Source: Methanocalculus sp. (lineage in GTDB: Archaea > Halobacteriota > Methanomicrobia > Methanomicrobiales > Methanocorpusculaceae). Taken from it: a DNA stretch of 14,032 nt. Position 1 is the first letter of the stretch. Each line of letters starts with the position of its first letter. Below the pieces are notes generated by a model, which was not told the origin of the DNA, ran no database searches, and saw only the letters and a program-made list of their open reading frames with translations. The translations under genes were made by a program, and so were the position numbers. Positions 6,313-13,388 of the stretch are shown piece after piece. The stretch is taken from assembly GCF_030651615.1 (NCBI RefSeq), contig NZ_JAUSCG010000238.1, positions 1 to 14,032 of the forward strand. The letters run 5' to 3'.

Positions 6313-7410
6313 TTATCCGGTCCGGTACCCGCCTTCCGGCACCAGCATCCTGAACCGGGCGCCTTCCCCGGCAACCCCATCCTCAAGTATGGTAATCCCG
6401 GTGATATCAAGGATATCGCGGACAAGGAATAATCCAAATCCGGTGTTCTTGCCATACCCGCGTTCGAAGATGATCTCCTTCTCCTTATCCGGGATGCCGG
6501 GGCCATCATCTTCCCAGGTAATTCGCAGACCGGAATTGGTCTCTTCACACCGGATCTGTACAAGGGTTGCCCCTTCTGCATGGCGGAGGGTGTTCTCATA
6601 GAGGTTGAAGAAGGCCCTCTCGATCATCGGGTCGGCATAGATCGAGATCCGGTCACAATCACAGGCGATCGGGAGTTCTCTGTCATCGATTGATTCAATC
6701 AGGCTGCTGATGGTCTTCCATGCCGGGCTTTGTATCCCGAGCTGCTGGTACTCGCGTGTGAACTCGATCTGTCTTTGAATTTCATCAGTTGCTGTTTGTG
6801 CCTGTTTCAGGTACTCTGTCAGCATCTCCCCGCCCTGTTCCTCCTCTGCCAGCCCGAGGTATCCCTTCACAATCATCACCTTGTTCAGGATATCATGGCG
6901 GGTGATGGAGGAGAGGAGCTGGAGTTTTGCATTTGTGAGCTGAAGTGCATCTTCTGCCTTTTTCCGATCAGTTATATTATGGCCGATACCCAGAATTGAA
7001 ACCGGCTCACCGTCTTTATTCCTCAGGAACCGGACAGAGTTCTCAATCAGTATGGTTGATCCATTCCTGCAGTACTCTTCGCTCTCGAACGTGACGGTTC
7101 TGTCCGGATCAGCAGCACCTGAGGCTTCTTTTTCCATCTCCAGAACAAAGAGTGCTATGATCTCTTTTATGGAGGCGGGAGTATTCCTCTCTTCAATTGG
7201 CATCGCAAGCGCCTCCTCAATGGTGAAACCTTTCACCTTCGTAACCGAAGGACTGGTATAGGTGAGATTGAGGTTCATGTCACAGATATAGATGATATCT
7301 GCGGTATTCTCTGCAATAATGCGGTATTTCTCTTCGCTTTCACGGATCACCTGCTGATCGTTCTCTATGGACTCGAGCATTCCGTTTATCGAGGCTGCGA
7401 GTTCTGCCAC
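6313..7410 (-). CDS. PAS histidine kinase, C-terminal part of a frameshifted CHASE4 kinase
   Basis: This frame encodes the end of a HAMP domain (DDEVAELAASINGMLESI, entered upstream of the nominal GTG at 7410), a PAS domain (about residues 24-150, ending ILGIGHNITDRKKAE), and a full kinase core. The H-box is SSITRHDILNKVM with His172. The N-box is FFNLYENTLRHAE (Asn269, Asn273), G1 is DDGPGIPD (301-308) and G2 is NTGFGLFLVRDIL (322-334). It is not an independent gene by design: the upstream frame (7386-8351) ends inside the same HAMP domain, and adding one base near 7436-7450 joins them into one ~680-codon kinase. If translated alone from the GTG it would be a soluble kinase without its sensor. 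The catalytic region is nearly superimposable on that of the kinase at 704-2326. Confidence 0.85.
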   Translation of the reverse strand: MAELAASINGMLESIENDQQVIRESEEKYRIIAENTADIIYICDMNLNLTYTSPSVTKVKGFTIEEALAMPIEERNTPASIKEIIALFVLEMEKEASGAADPDRTVTFESEEYCRNGSTILIENSVRFLRNKDGEPVSILGIGHNITDRKKAEDALQLTNAKLQLLSSITRHDILNKVMIVKGYLGLAEEEQGGEMLTEYLKQAQTATDEIQRQIEFTREYQQLGIQSPAWKTISSLIESIDDRELPIACDCDRISIYADPMIERAFFNLYENTLRHAEGATLVQIRCEETNSGLRITWEDDGPGIPDKEKEIIFERGYGKNTGFGLFLVRDILDITGITILEDGVAGEGARFRMLVPEGGYRTG

Positions 7411-8351
7411 CTCGTCATCACCGTCGATTCCAACTGATGCAGGGAGGTACTGCTTGTGATATTCTGCACCTCCCGGTTCAGCCGGGTAATTCTCCTGAGG
7501 AAAAAATGGTTTATGAGCAGGTAGAAGAGGATGGCAGTGATTGCCGAGAAGATCAGGATCGCTACCACCCCCGACTGATAGGCGAGAATTCCCTTCCTGT
7601 ATATTGTTCGCTCCTGGGTTATCGAGAGCACCATAACCGGCTCTCCAAAGAGATCGGTAACTATGGCCGATCCGGTGATGGTATCTCCCTCTTTTGAAAT
7701 GGAGAGAGAGGGCTCACCCGCTGGCAGGGGCTTGTACGGGATGTCGGTGATCTGGATTGGAACCCCGGCGAGATCCGAGAGGTTCGCTATCCATCCTTCA
7801 TCCATTGCACGTGCAAAGAGGAGGGTTCCCATGACCGGTCCCTCTCCCCAGCTCATCCGGATCGACCGTATTGCAACGAGCAAAAGCCCGTCTTCTGTTT
7901 CAAAGATCCCGGAGAGCTCTTCGGCATCAGATATCAGGAGGGAGTCATGGAGTGTATAGAGCTGCGGTTGAACCTCTCTCTCCTCACCCTCATCCGGGTC
8001 AAACCCACGCGCAAAGACCACCTCCCCATCCGGTCCGGTGAAGACCATTGCATTGAGTTTAAAATATTGAAATACCGATTCATCAAGGTTCTTCTGTTCA
8101 TACTCAGGATCCATCCCCTGCACAAACAAGTACGTGTCATCCCAGTCTGACCAGTCCATCACACTTGTTGAGAGGAACTGTTGCTCCCTCTCAATTGACC
8201 TGATGGTCCTCTCCATCGTTGCCTCGAGGTGATCGTCTTCAAGATCGGCAAAATCATTGAGAATGAGCATGTGGGTGGCAACACCAAGCCCCAAAACCAG
8301 AGCTGCGATTACGAGGACGATGATGACAATTATCTGGTTCCGAACATTCAC
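7386..8351 (-). CDS. CHASE4 sensor and HAMP start, N-terminal part of a frameshifted kinase
   Basis: A 321-residue frame. Membrane segment 1 is about 7-29 (IIVIIVLVIAALVLGLGVAT). The extracytoplasmic CHASE4 domain is about 35-250, with the classic STSVMDWSDWDDTYLFVQG motif (61-79). Membrane segment 2 is about 259-284, followed by the HAMP start FLRRITRLNREVQNITSSTS (284-303). From about residue 305 the reading turns into unrelated sequence (LHQLESTVMTRW...) and stops, because the true HAMP continuation lies in the other frame. The start is GTG at 8351, with GGTGGAG just upstream. CHASE4 domains bind unknown small ligands outside the membrane. Whether the frameshift is real, a polymorphism or an assembly error cannot be told from one sequence. 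Confidence 0.82.
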   Translation of the reverse strand: MNVRNQIIVIIVLVIAALVLGLGVATHMLILNDFADLEDDHLEATMERTIRSIEREQQFLSTSVMDWSDWDDTYLFVQGMDPEYEQKNLDESVFQYFKLNAMVFTGPDGEVVFARGFDPDEGEEREVQPQLYTLHDSLLISDAEELSGIFETEDGLLLVAIRSIRMSWGEGPVMGTLLFARAMDEGWIANLSDLAGVPIQITDIPYKPLPAGEPSLSISKEGDTITGSAIVTDLFGEPVMVLSITQERTIYRKGILAYQSGVVAILIFSAITAILFYLLINHFFLRRITRLNREVQNITSSTSLHQLESTVMTRWQNSQPR

Positions 8352-8603
8352 CTACTCCACCCCCTGTCTGTTCTGCGTTTACAGTTTATTGGTCGCCGAT
8401 GATCCGGTGCCTTGTACTATCTGCATATCATCGTCTTCCTGGAATAATTATCTGTCTACATGATTCCGGAGCATGGGATAGTGCACCCGGTGATGCATCT
8501 GTTAGGTCATCTCTCATAATCGCGAGTGTCTTTGTTAGGATCTTATTGTCTGAATCCAGGAATCAATACAATTCCCTGAACAATTCGAAACCACTTTACC
8601 TCT
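8352..8603. other. divergent intergenic region
   Basis: This separates the split kinase (minus) from the next plus-strand gene. It contains TATA-like stretches (complement of TTTACAGTTTATTG near 8380-8392 for the kinase; TCAATACAATT near 8569-8578 for the plus-strand gene) but no gene I can support. The short frames here are not coding-like. Confidence 0.4.
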
Positions 8604-9272
8604 GTGGATGAAGAGCATGTACCAGGTACTATGGACACGAAACATTCACGCACTGGGGATCGGGAGATCGTCAACAGGTGGGCGGTGGCTGAGATTAATA
8701 CTCCGATTTCCGATCTTCTCTCCGGGAAGGGGCTGCTGCTGCCGGATGCCGACAGCTGCATCGGCTATTTCTATGTGGATCATGAAGAAGGCATTCTCTT
8801 CCGTATCCATTCGCTCTGCCGGCGCCTTCCCGATACGCTGCCTGAGATTATTCGCCATTTTGATAATCACGGCGAGGGATTGACCGTTATTTCAGAAGAC
8901 GTTGAGGCATATAAACTCCTCTCCGGAGAGGAATTACTGGTCCTCTCAATTGATGAGGAGCAGAGATGGATGCTCTATTATGATCCGGAAATGCTGCACA
9001 CATTGAGAAAGAGAGTGGATATCGACAGGTTCAGGGCCCCTGTGTATTTTGATGATGTATCGGTTCTGCTTTTCACCACCGACATGGTCATCCAACCCGA
9101 ACTGGTCTGGGTTCGCCTGAATAGCCAGTCAGAGGATGGCATGTCGTTTCAGGGAACGCTCTTAAATGAGCCGTATTCGGATTATGGCGTGCATGAAGGG
9201 GGCATGCTTACGGTCAGCTTAGATGAACAGGAGGGAGAGTGGGTCCTGGTGGCAGAAATCGAATTTGAGTAG
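8604..9272 (+). CDS. uncharacterised protein, possible DUF2314-like C-terminus
   Basis: A 222-residue acidic soluble protein with no signal peptide or membrane segment. I do not recognise the N-terminal ~155 residues. The last ~60 (PELVWVRLNSQSEDGMSFQG, then LLNEPYSDYGVHEGGMLTVS) look like the beta-barrel pattern of DUF2314-type domains: a 'W-V-x-L' strand, a 'GTLxNxP' turn and a 'GxxLTVxLD' strand. This match is from memory and weak. The start may be GTG 8604 (used here) or ATG 8631, which gives 213 residues; no strong RBS decides. It stands alone and is followed by a T-run. Confidence 0.6.
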   Translation: MDEEHVPGTMDTKHSRTGDREIVNRWAVAEINTPISDLLSGKGLLLPDADSCIGYFYVDHEEGILFRIHSLCRRLPDTLPEIIRHFDNHGEGLTVISEDVEAYKLLSGEELLVLSIDEEQRWMLYYDPEMLHTLRKRVDIDRFRAPVYFDDVSVLLFTTDMVIQPELVWVRLNSQSEDGMSFQGTLLNEPYSDYGVHEGGMLTVSLDEQEGEWVLVAEIEFE

Positions 9273-9339
9273 CGGGTGTTCTTGCGAAATTCTGAGCTTC
9301 TGATTCGAATATCCAGAATATGATCGCAATGTCGAGGTC

Positions 9340-9357
9340 TTTTCATAACTCTTTTTT
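9340..9357 (+). terminator. oligo-T end of the 8604-9272 gene
   Basis: CTTTTCATAACTCTTTTTT contains two T-runs, the second of six T (9352-9357), about 70 bases after the stop. This is usual for archaeal termination. It lies just before the 3' end of the convergent shikimate kinase gene. Confidence 0.5.
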
Positions 9358-9366
9358 ACGGTTACT

Positions 9367-9879
9367 CTACTCCTGCCGGCTGATTGTGATGATGCTCCCT
9401 ACAACAGATTCGGGGTCTTCACCGGAACACGGTATTGTGTAATCGGCATATTGTTCATAGAGTGGCACCCGGCTCTCGTACATCCCCCGTAGCGTCTGGC
9501 CCGGCATGAGGACGATTCCCCGTGTGGTGATGTTTCTGATCCTCTTCTCCATCTCTGGATAAGAGATCTCCAGGTACACAACCAATCCAAGTGATTTCAG
9601 GTGCTCCATCGCCGCCCTGCTCCAGACGACGCTCCCGCCTGTTGCGATCACACAATGACGGGGATGAAGGGAGAGGATCGCCTCCTCCTCGATCTGCCGG
9701 AATGCATCGGGGCCGTCTGTGTCGAGGATCTCCTGAAGCTTCCTCCCGGTCTGCTGCTGGATCAGGATGTCGCAGTCGATGAACTGCATGCCGAGCGCCT
9801 TTGCAAGGAGGACGCCAACAGTGCTCTTCCCGGCCCCCGGCATGCCGATCAGGATGATGTTTCTGTGGGTGTGGATCAT
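9367..9879 (-). CDS. aroK: shikimate kinase, bacterial (P-loop) type
   Basis: A 170-residue P-loop kinase that would phosphorylate shikimate at O3 in the chorismate pathway. Walker A is GMPGAGKST (12-20). The substrate Asp residues are in FIDCD (Asp35, Asp37), the FRQIEEEAI helix carries Arg61, the glycine-rich shikimate loop is ATGGS (79-83), the lid Arg is at about 120 (TTRGIVLMPGQTL), and ESRVPLYEQYAD (135-146) carries the C-terminal Arg. The length is normal. Many archaea use a GHMP-type shikimate kinase instead, so this bacterial type is notable. The third Gly of the usual GGG is Ser here, as I recall for a sub-branch of the family, so a related substrate cannot be excluded. An RBS, AGGAG (complement of 9888-9892), lies eight bases before the ATG. 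It is 38 bases downstream of the RhuM gene on the same strand. Confidence 0.85.
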   Translation of the reverse strand: MIHTHRNIILIGMPGAGKSTVGVLLAKALGMQFIDCDILIQQQTGRKLQEILDTDGPDAFRQIEEEAILSLHPRHCVIATGGSVVWSRAAMEHLKSLGLVVYLEISYPEMEKRIRNITTRGIVLMPGQTLRGMYESRVPLYEQYADYTIPCSGEDPESVVGSIITISRQE

Positions 9880-9917
9880 CGGGGATACTCCTGGTTCTTC
9901 TTCTCTCCAGCGCTTGT

Positions 9918-10955
9918 TTATGGATTCTTCTTAAGGGCTTTTATTTCTGCTTCCTGAATCATCTGATCATAATCGCTTTCAAAAAGCCTATCCTGTATAA
10001 CCCTGAATTTTTCAAATTCAGATAAGGCATACTCTTTTGCAGCTTCGGCAGTTGTTTTTCCGGCATTTGTAAGAAGCTCTCTCTCATCGAATTCCAGGAA
10101 GGCATCAAGGCGCCTACACCAGTCTTCCATTGTCATTGGAATTTTTCGTTTTGCACGGTCTTCTGCGAGATCAAGCCATGCATTGACTATTCTGCCGAGA
10201 GATTCAAGTTCATCGGAGGTCAGGTAATTTTTGGCGACTGTCACGTCGGCTCTTAGAATTTTACCTTTGGGGCTGTTTTCCCATGTTGTAAGCCCCATGT
10301 TTTCGTTTTCACTTTTTGCACGATTCACTATCAGTTCAGCGGCAGTATTTCCGTGTATTGCGAAGTGGAGTTTGTTCTGGACTTTTGCAAAGAATTCCTT
10401 TGTTGTGGGTGCATCGGGGTTGTAGTCGAGGCTTGTAGCATAGATGTCGGTAATTTTTTGGTAGAACCTTCGCTCGCTTAAACGAATTTCACGTATTTCG
10501 GCGAGGAGGTGCTCGAAGTAGTCTACACTCAGAACACTTCCGTTCTCCATTCTTTTTTTGTCGATTACATATCCCTTTATTGCAAAATGAGTAAGGACCT
10601 GTGTTGCCCATTGGCGGAATTGTGTGGCTCTCTGTGAATTTACGCGATATCCGACAGATATTATTGCATCGAGACTATAGTGGTCGATACCTCGTGTGAC
10701 ATCGCGGTTCCCTTCTTTTTGAACTATTAGGAATTTCCTAATAGTTGCCTCCTGCTTTAGCTCCCTGCTTTCGTAAATATTTTTGAGGTGCTCGTTTATT
10801 GTCGGAGTAGTCACATCAAAGAGTACTGCAATCACCCTCTGGCTAAGCCAGATTGTATTATCCTCATACCGGACTTCGATTGATTCTTCGCCTGATGATA
10901 CAGTGAAGATTAAAAATTCGGCTGTGCTGTTTCGTATATGTTTTTTATTCTCCAT
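9918..10955 (-). CDS. RhuM family protein
   Basis: A 345-residue protein of the RhuM (virulence RhuM) family. The N-terminal region contains IEVRYEDNTIWLSQRVIAVL (26-45) and a helix-turn-helix-like TTPTINEHLKNIYES (49-63). The family core is YSLDAIISVGYRVNSQRATQ (93-112) followed by FRQWATQVL. A helical C-terminal half with LTSDELESLGRIVNAWLDLA follows. The name comes from a Salmonella pathogenicity-island gene, but the family is spread by mobile elements in bacteria and archaea and the biochemical role is not established; a link to toxin or phage-type regulation is conjecture. The gene looks complete, is A+T-richer than its neighbours and has a near-consensus RBS. This suggests acquisition by transfer, upstream of the shikimate kinase gene. 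Confidence 0.9.
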   Translation of the reverse strand: MENKKHIRNSTAEFLIFTVSSGEESIEVRYEDNTIWLSQRVIAVLFDVTTPTINEHLKNIYESRELKQEATIRKFLIVQKEGNRDVTRGIDHYSLDAIISVGYRVNSQRATQFRQWATQVLTHFAIKGYVIDKKRMENGSVLSVDYFEHLLAEIREIRLSERRFYQKITDIYATSLDYNPDAPTTKEFFAKVQNKLHFAIHGNTAAELIVNRAKSENENMGLTTWENSPKGKILRADVTVAKNYLTSDELESLGRIVNAWLDLAEDRAKRKIPMTMEDWCRRLDAFLEFDERELLTNAGKTTAEAAKEYALSEFEKFRVIQDRLFESDYDQMIQEAEIKALKKNP

Positions 10956-10963
10956 GTCTGGAC

Positions 10964-10982
10964 ATCACCTCCCGATATTTAT
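10964..10982 (-). promoter_or_regulatory. strong RBS and A/T-rich box before the RhuM gene
   Basis: On the minus strand GGGAGGTGAT (complement of 10964-10973) lies eight bases before the ATG, a nearly perfect Shine-Dalgarno sequence. ATAAATATC (complement of 10974-10982) just upstream is TATA-like but too close to leave the RBS in the transcript, so the actual promoter may lie further upstream. Confidence 0.55.
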
Positions 10983-11089
10983 TGATGCGAACTGTTGGAT
11001 TGCAGATGGATTGAACTATCAGGTATTGCCTGGCAGTTGGATGTATTGTTCTTTCTGTCGATGTCTGAATACTTATTTGATTTGAAATT

Positions 11090-11242
11090 CTAATCTGCGA
11101 TTTTGGTGGAGTTGAGAATGTCCCGAATAGAATATTCAGGAGATTCGTCCAGCTTCAGGAATGTCGTCGTGGTGCATCCGCACGTGAAGAGGAGACAGAG
11201 TGCAAGCACGAGGGTTACTGTTGTAATCGTTCTTATCTTCAT
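11090..11242 (-). CDS. small lipoprotein-like protein (50 aa)
   Basis: A 51-codon frame from ATG (11242) to TAG (11090). The N-terminus is MKIRTITTVT, then LVLALCLLFTCGC, a textbook lipoprotein signal with Cys23 as the likely lipid anchor. It is followed by TTTTFLKLDESPEYSIRDIL and a short tail. GGAGAG (complement of 11248-11253) lies six bases before the ATG, a good RBS. The mature part is only about 28 residues, so it may be a genuine micro-lipoprotein or the surviving start of a longer, truncated lipoprotein gene. I do not recognise the family. Confidence 0.55.
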   Translation of the reverse strand: MKIRTITTVTLVLALCLLFTCGCTTTTFLKLDESPEYSIRDILNSTKIAD

Positions 11243-11516
11243 AGATTCTCTCCGTTGTTATTCTTCTTCTCTGATTGGGAAAATACCTTTTTCTCATATC
11301 TTCCGTTGTTCGTCTGCGTTGATGCTCCGTTGATCGCTGGATCGCTCTCGGTTTCCCGGATGTACCTCCATATCCCCCTGCATAGGTGTTCAGCAGGCTG
11401 TAATGCGGATGTTACCGGCGGGAAGAGAGGGTGTGAGAGTGATGAGAGAAAAAGGCAGGCTGGAAATTTGGTTCTCTATCCGGGGATCTTTCAAAGTATG
11501 GCTCTTCATAGGTTAA

Positions 11517-11567
11517 GTTAGGAAAATGTGCACATATATCACAAAATAGGTTGGAAAAATGTGTACA
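11517..11567. repeat. two imperfect 18-bp direct repeats, 33-bp period
   Basis: GTTAGGAAAATGTGCACA (11517-11534) and GTTGGAAAAATGTGTACA (11550-11567) differ at three of eighteen positions and are spaced 33 bases start to start. Each ends in a TGTRCACA-like core. This could be a pair of binding sites or the repeated end of an insertion sequence; IS21-type elements carry such sub-terminal repeats. Confidence 0.5.
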
Positions 11568-11579
11568 AGACACACATAA

Positions 11580-11681
11580 TACGATAGTATCAGGAATATT
11601 GCCTGGCATTCAGATGAATATGGTGAGGTTCTGGAGATTCCGCTCTACCTTATCTGGAGACTGAAGGCATATCTCTCTTGA
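11580..11681 (+). other. possible gene tail without a start
   Basis: A 33-residue open stretch ends SDEYGEVLEIPLYLIWRLKA, then YLS and a TGA. The composition looks protein-like, but there is no ATG/GTG/TTG start in frame and a TAA closes the frame at 11577. It may be a truncated gene end beside the repeats, or chance. Confidence 0.25.
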
Positions 11682-11709
11682 ATAGTTCGTTCATGAATCC
11701 GTAGGGATC

Positions 11710-12993
11710 ATGTGTATATCGATTCCTTTTTCTTCACACCCGCCAGATCAACTCAATCAGATGCCAGATGGACGATCTTCCTCCCCGGAAACTAAAAAAC
11801 CTCTCATCTACCTGAATAACGCTGCCACCAGCTGGCCGAAACCTCCCGGCGTGATCGCGGCCATCCAACAATCCCTCTCCCTGCCTGTCTTCGGGTCGGG
11901 CAGGACGACCGGGACACAGGGGGAGGACTATATCTCTCTTGCACGGGAGAAGATCGCTGCATTCCTTGGGGCAGAGCCACCGGAACATATCGTCTTTTCT
12001 GCCCATGCAACGGACTCCCTGAATATCCTGATCTCCGGGTTTATTCAGAAATTTTATACCGAACAGCAAACGAGTGGTTCTGATTCCGGCTGCCACGTCC
12101 TCACGACAGCGCTTGACCACAACTCTGTGCTCAGACCGCTGCATGAACTGAAGAAGCGGCATTCATCATCCGGTTTTCAATTGGAGATCATCAGTTTCGA
12201 TGATCAATGCTCTATCCGGCCGGAGATGATTGAGGCGGCGATCAGGCCGGACACCCGCCTGATGGTGCTCTCACACGGGAGCAATGTGCTCGGTTCTCTG
12301 CAGGATATCCATTCGATCGGAAAGATCCTGCATGATCATGGGATCTTTTTCATCGTAGACGGAGCACAGACCGCAGGCCATATCAAAATCAACCTGAGCG
12401 ATCTGCCCGTTGATGCCTTTGTCTTTACCGGCCACAAGGCCCTTCTCGGTCTGCCCGGAACAGGCGGCTTCTATCTCCGTGACCCGGAGAGGATTGCTCC
12501 GGTCCGGTTCGGGGGAACGGGCACGAGTTCGTTCTCACTCGATCATCCCCCTGAGATGCCGGAGAGGTTTGAGATCGGGACCCAGAATTATCCCGGTCTT
12601 GCGGCTCTTGCAGCAGGAGTTGCATTCATTGAGGAGAAGGGGCTTTCTGCCATTGAGGAGCAGTCGATGCGGCAGACATCGTTCATCATCAGGGAGCTCT
12701 GCAAAGAGCCGAATATCACAATCTACAACAAACATCCGGATCTGCCGGTGATCGCCTTCAACATTAACGGGCTCGCAAATGATGATGTCGGATTCATTCT
12801 TGCACGGGGATACAACATCATTGCACGTACCGGGCTTCATTGTGCACCGCTTGTGCATAACGAAATTGACGGAGGGAAGGGCTGTGTCCGCCTTAGCCTC
12901 TCTGTCTTCACGACCGATGAGGAGTGCCGGGTTGCAGCAGAAGCAATACGGGAGATTGCAAGACATGCGAATCGTCCGGTCAGTACGGCATAA
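11710..12993 (+). CDS. cysteine desulfurase-family aminotransferase (class V, EF2568-like)
   Basis: A 427-residue PLP enzyme of fold type I. The start of the fold, PLIYLNNAATSWPKPPGV (31-48), is the hallmark of the EF2568-like branch. PLP contacts include LDHNSV (His137), IVDGAQTAGH (Asp217, Gln220) and the Schiff-base lysine in FTGHKALLGLPGTGG (Lys243). A Cys378 in ARTGLHCAPL lies where the active-site Cys of sulfur-mobilising enzymes is expected. It probably releases sulfur or selenium from cysteine-type substrates in the cytoplasm; the acceptor is unknown. The first ~27 residues are low in conservation, so ATG 11761 is a plausible alternative start. The 3' end overlaps the next gene by 29 bases, suggesting coupled translation. 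Confidence 0.88.
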   Translation: MCISIPFSSHPPDQLNQMPDGRSSSPETKKPLIYLNNAATSWPKPPGVIAAIQQSLSLPVFGSGRTTGTQGEDYISLAREKIAAFLGAEPPEHIVFSAHATDSLNILISGFIQKFYTEQQTSGSDSGCHVLTTALDHNSVLRPLHELKKRHSSSGFQLEIISFDDQCSIRPEMIEAAIRPDTRLMVLSHGSNVLGSLQDIHSIGKILHDHGIFFIVDGAQTAGHIKINLSDLPVDAFVFTGHKALLGLPGTGGFYLRDPERIAPVRFGGTGTSSFSLDHPPEMPERFEIGTQNYPGLAALAAGVAFIEEKGLSAIEEQSMRQTSFIIRELCKEPNITIYNKHPDLPVIAFNINGLANDDVGFILARGYNIIARTGLHCAPLVHNEIDGGKGCVRLSLSVFTTDEECRVAAEAIREIARHANRPVSTA

Positions 12994-13345
12994 GGTCTGT
13001 GCAGACGGCTCCTTTATGAAGGAGTTTCTCATCAGCGAACCGGTACCGGAGGGGTTCTTCCTCTTTCTCTCGCACTTTGGGACGGTTGAATCGCTCCCGG
13101 CTCTCGGCGAAGGCTTCTACAAGTTCGAAAAGACGGACTGGTTCTCCATCAAGGGCTTTACCGGCGATACAATGCTTGAGGTCCGGTTCAAAAAAGAGGT
13201 GATGAACCTGACAGTTGATTTTCTCTTCTTCCTCTTCACCTCCTACAAGGATGGGGATTATGATCTTGTAAAGCTGAAGATGCGGGAGGAGAATCTTGGA
13301 AGGAAGATCTGCGAGTTCCTGTATGGGCCGTCGGGGACAAAGTGA
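12965..13345 (+). CDS. conserved-looking protein of unknown function (126 aa)
   Basis: I chose the ATG at 12965 inside the end of the aminotransferase gene: a GGGAG lies ten bases upstream and the N-terminus (MRIVRSVRHKVCADGSFMKE) reads as natural protein. ATG 13016 is the alternative (109 aa). The protein is soluble, rich in Phe (VPEGFFLFLSHFG, then GEGFYKFEKTDWFSIKGFTG), and ends with MREENLGRKICEFLYG. I recall similar unannotated proteins in Methanomicrobiales but no named domain. The 29-base overlap with the desulfurase-like gene suggests they act together, perhaps with Cys12 as a sulfur-related residue; that role is conjecture. Confidence 0.7.
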   Translation: MRIVRSVRHKVCADGSFMKEFLISEPVPEGFFLFLSHFGTVESLPALGEGFYKFEKTDWFSIKGFTGDTMLEVRFKKEVMNLTVDFLFFLFTSYKDGDYDLVKLKMREENLGRKICEFLYGPSGTK

Positions 13346-13388
13346 GGGTGGGTGCGGGTCCCGGGTGCTCATGTCACCCTTCTTCAGG

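Larger units (their letters stand above)
11243..11709. other. non-coding or scarred interval
   Basis: No intact gene is supported. It contains T-rich sequence near 11260-11300, the paired 18-bp repeats at 11517-11567 and a coding-like frame without a start at 11580-11681. The longer frames here (plus 11255-11521, minus 11412-11609) have unnatural composition and no RBS. Confidence 0.5.

Noticed and set aside
7386..7450. Programmed ribosomal frameshift in the split kinase
   Set aside because: No slippery heptamer or strong downstream structure is visible and such recoding is not known in this family; mutation or sequence error is simpler.
11255..11521. 88-aa plus-strand frame
   Set aside because: Composition is unlike protein and it lies partly in T-rich leader sequence opposite the small lipoprotein gene's RBS.
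11412..11609. 65-aa Cys/His-rich minus-strand frame resembling a zinc finger
   Set aside because: The Cys/His pairs arise from the two TGTGCACA-type DNA repeats; there is no RBS and the rest is low in quality.
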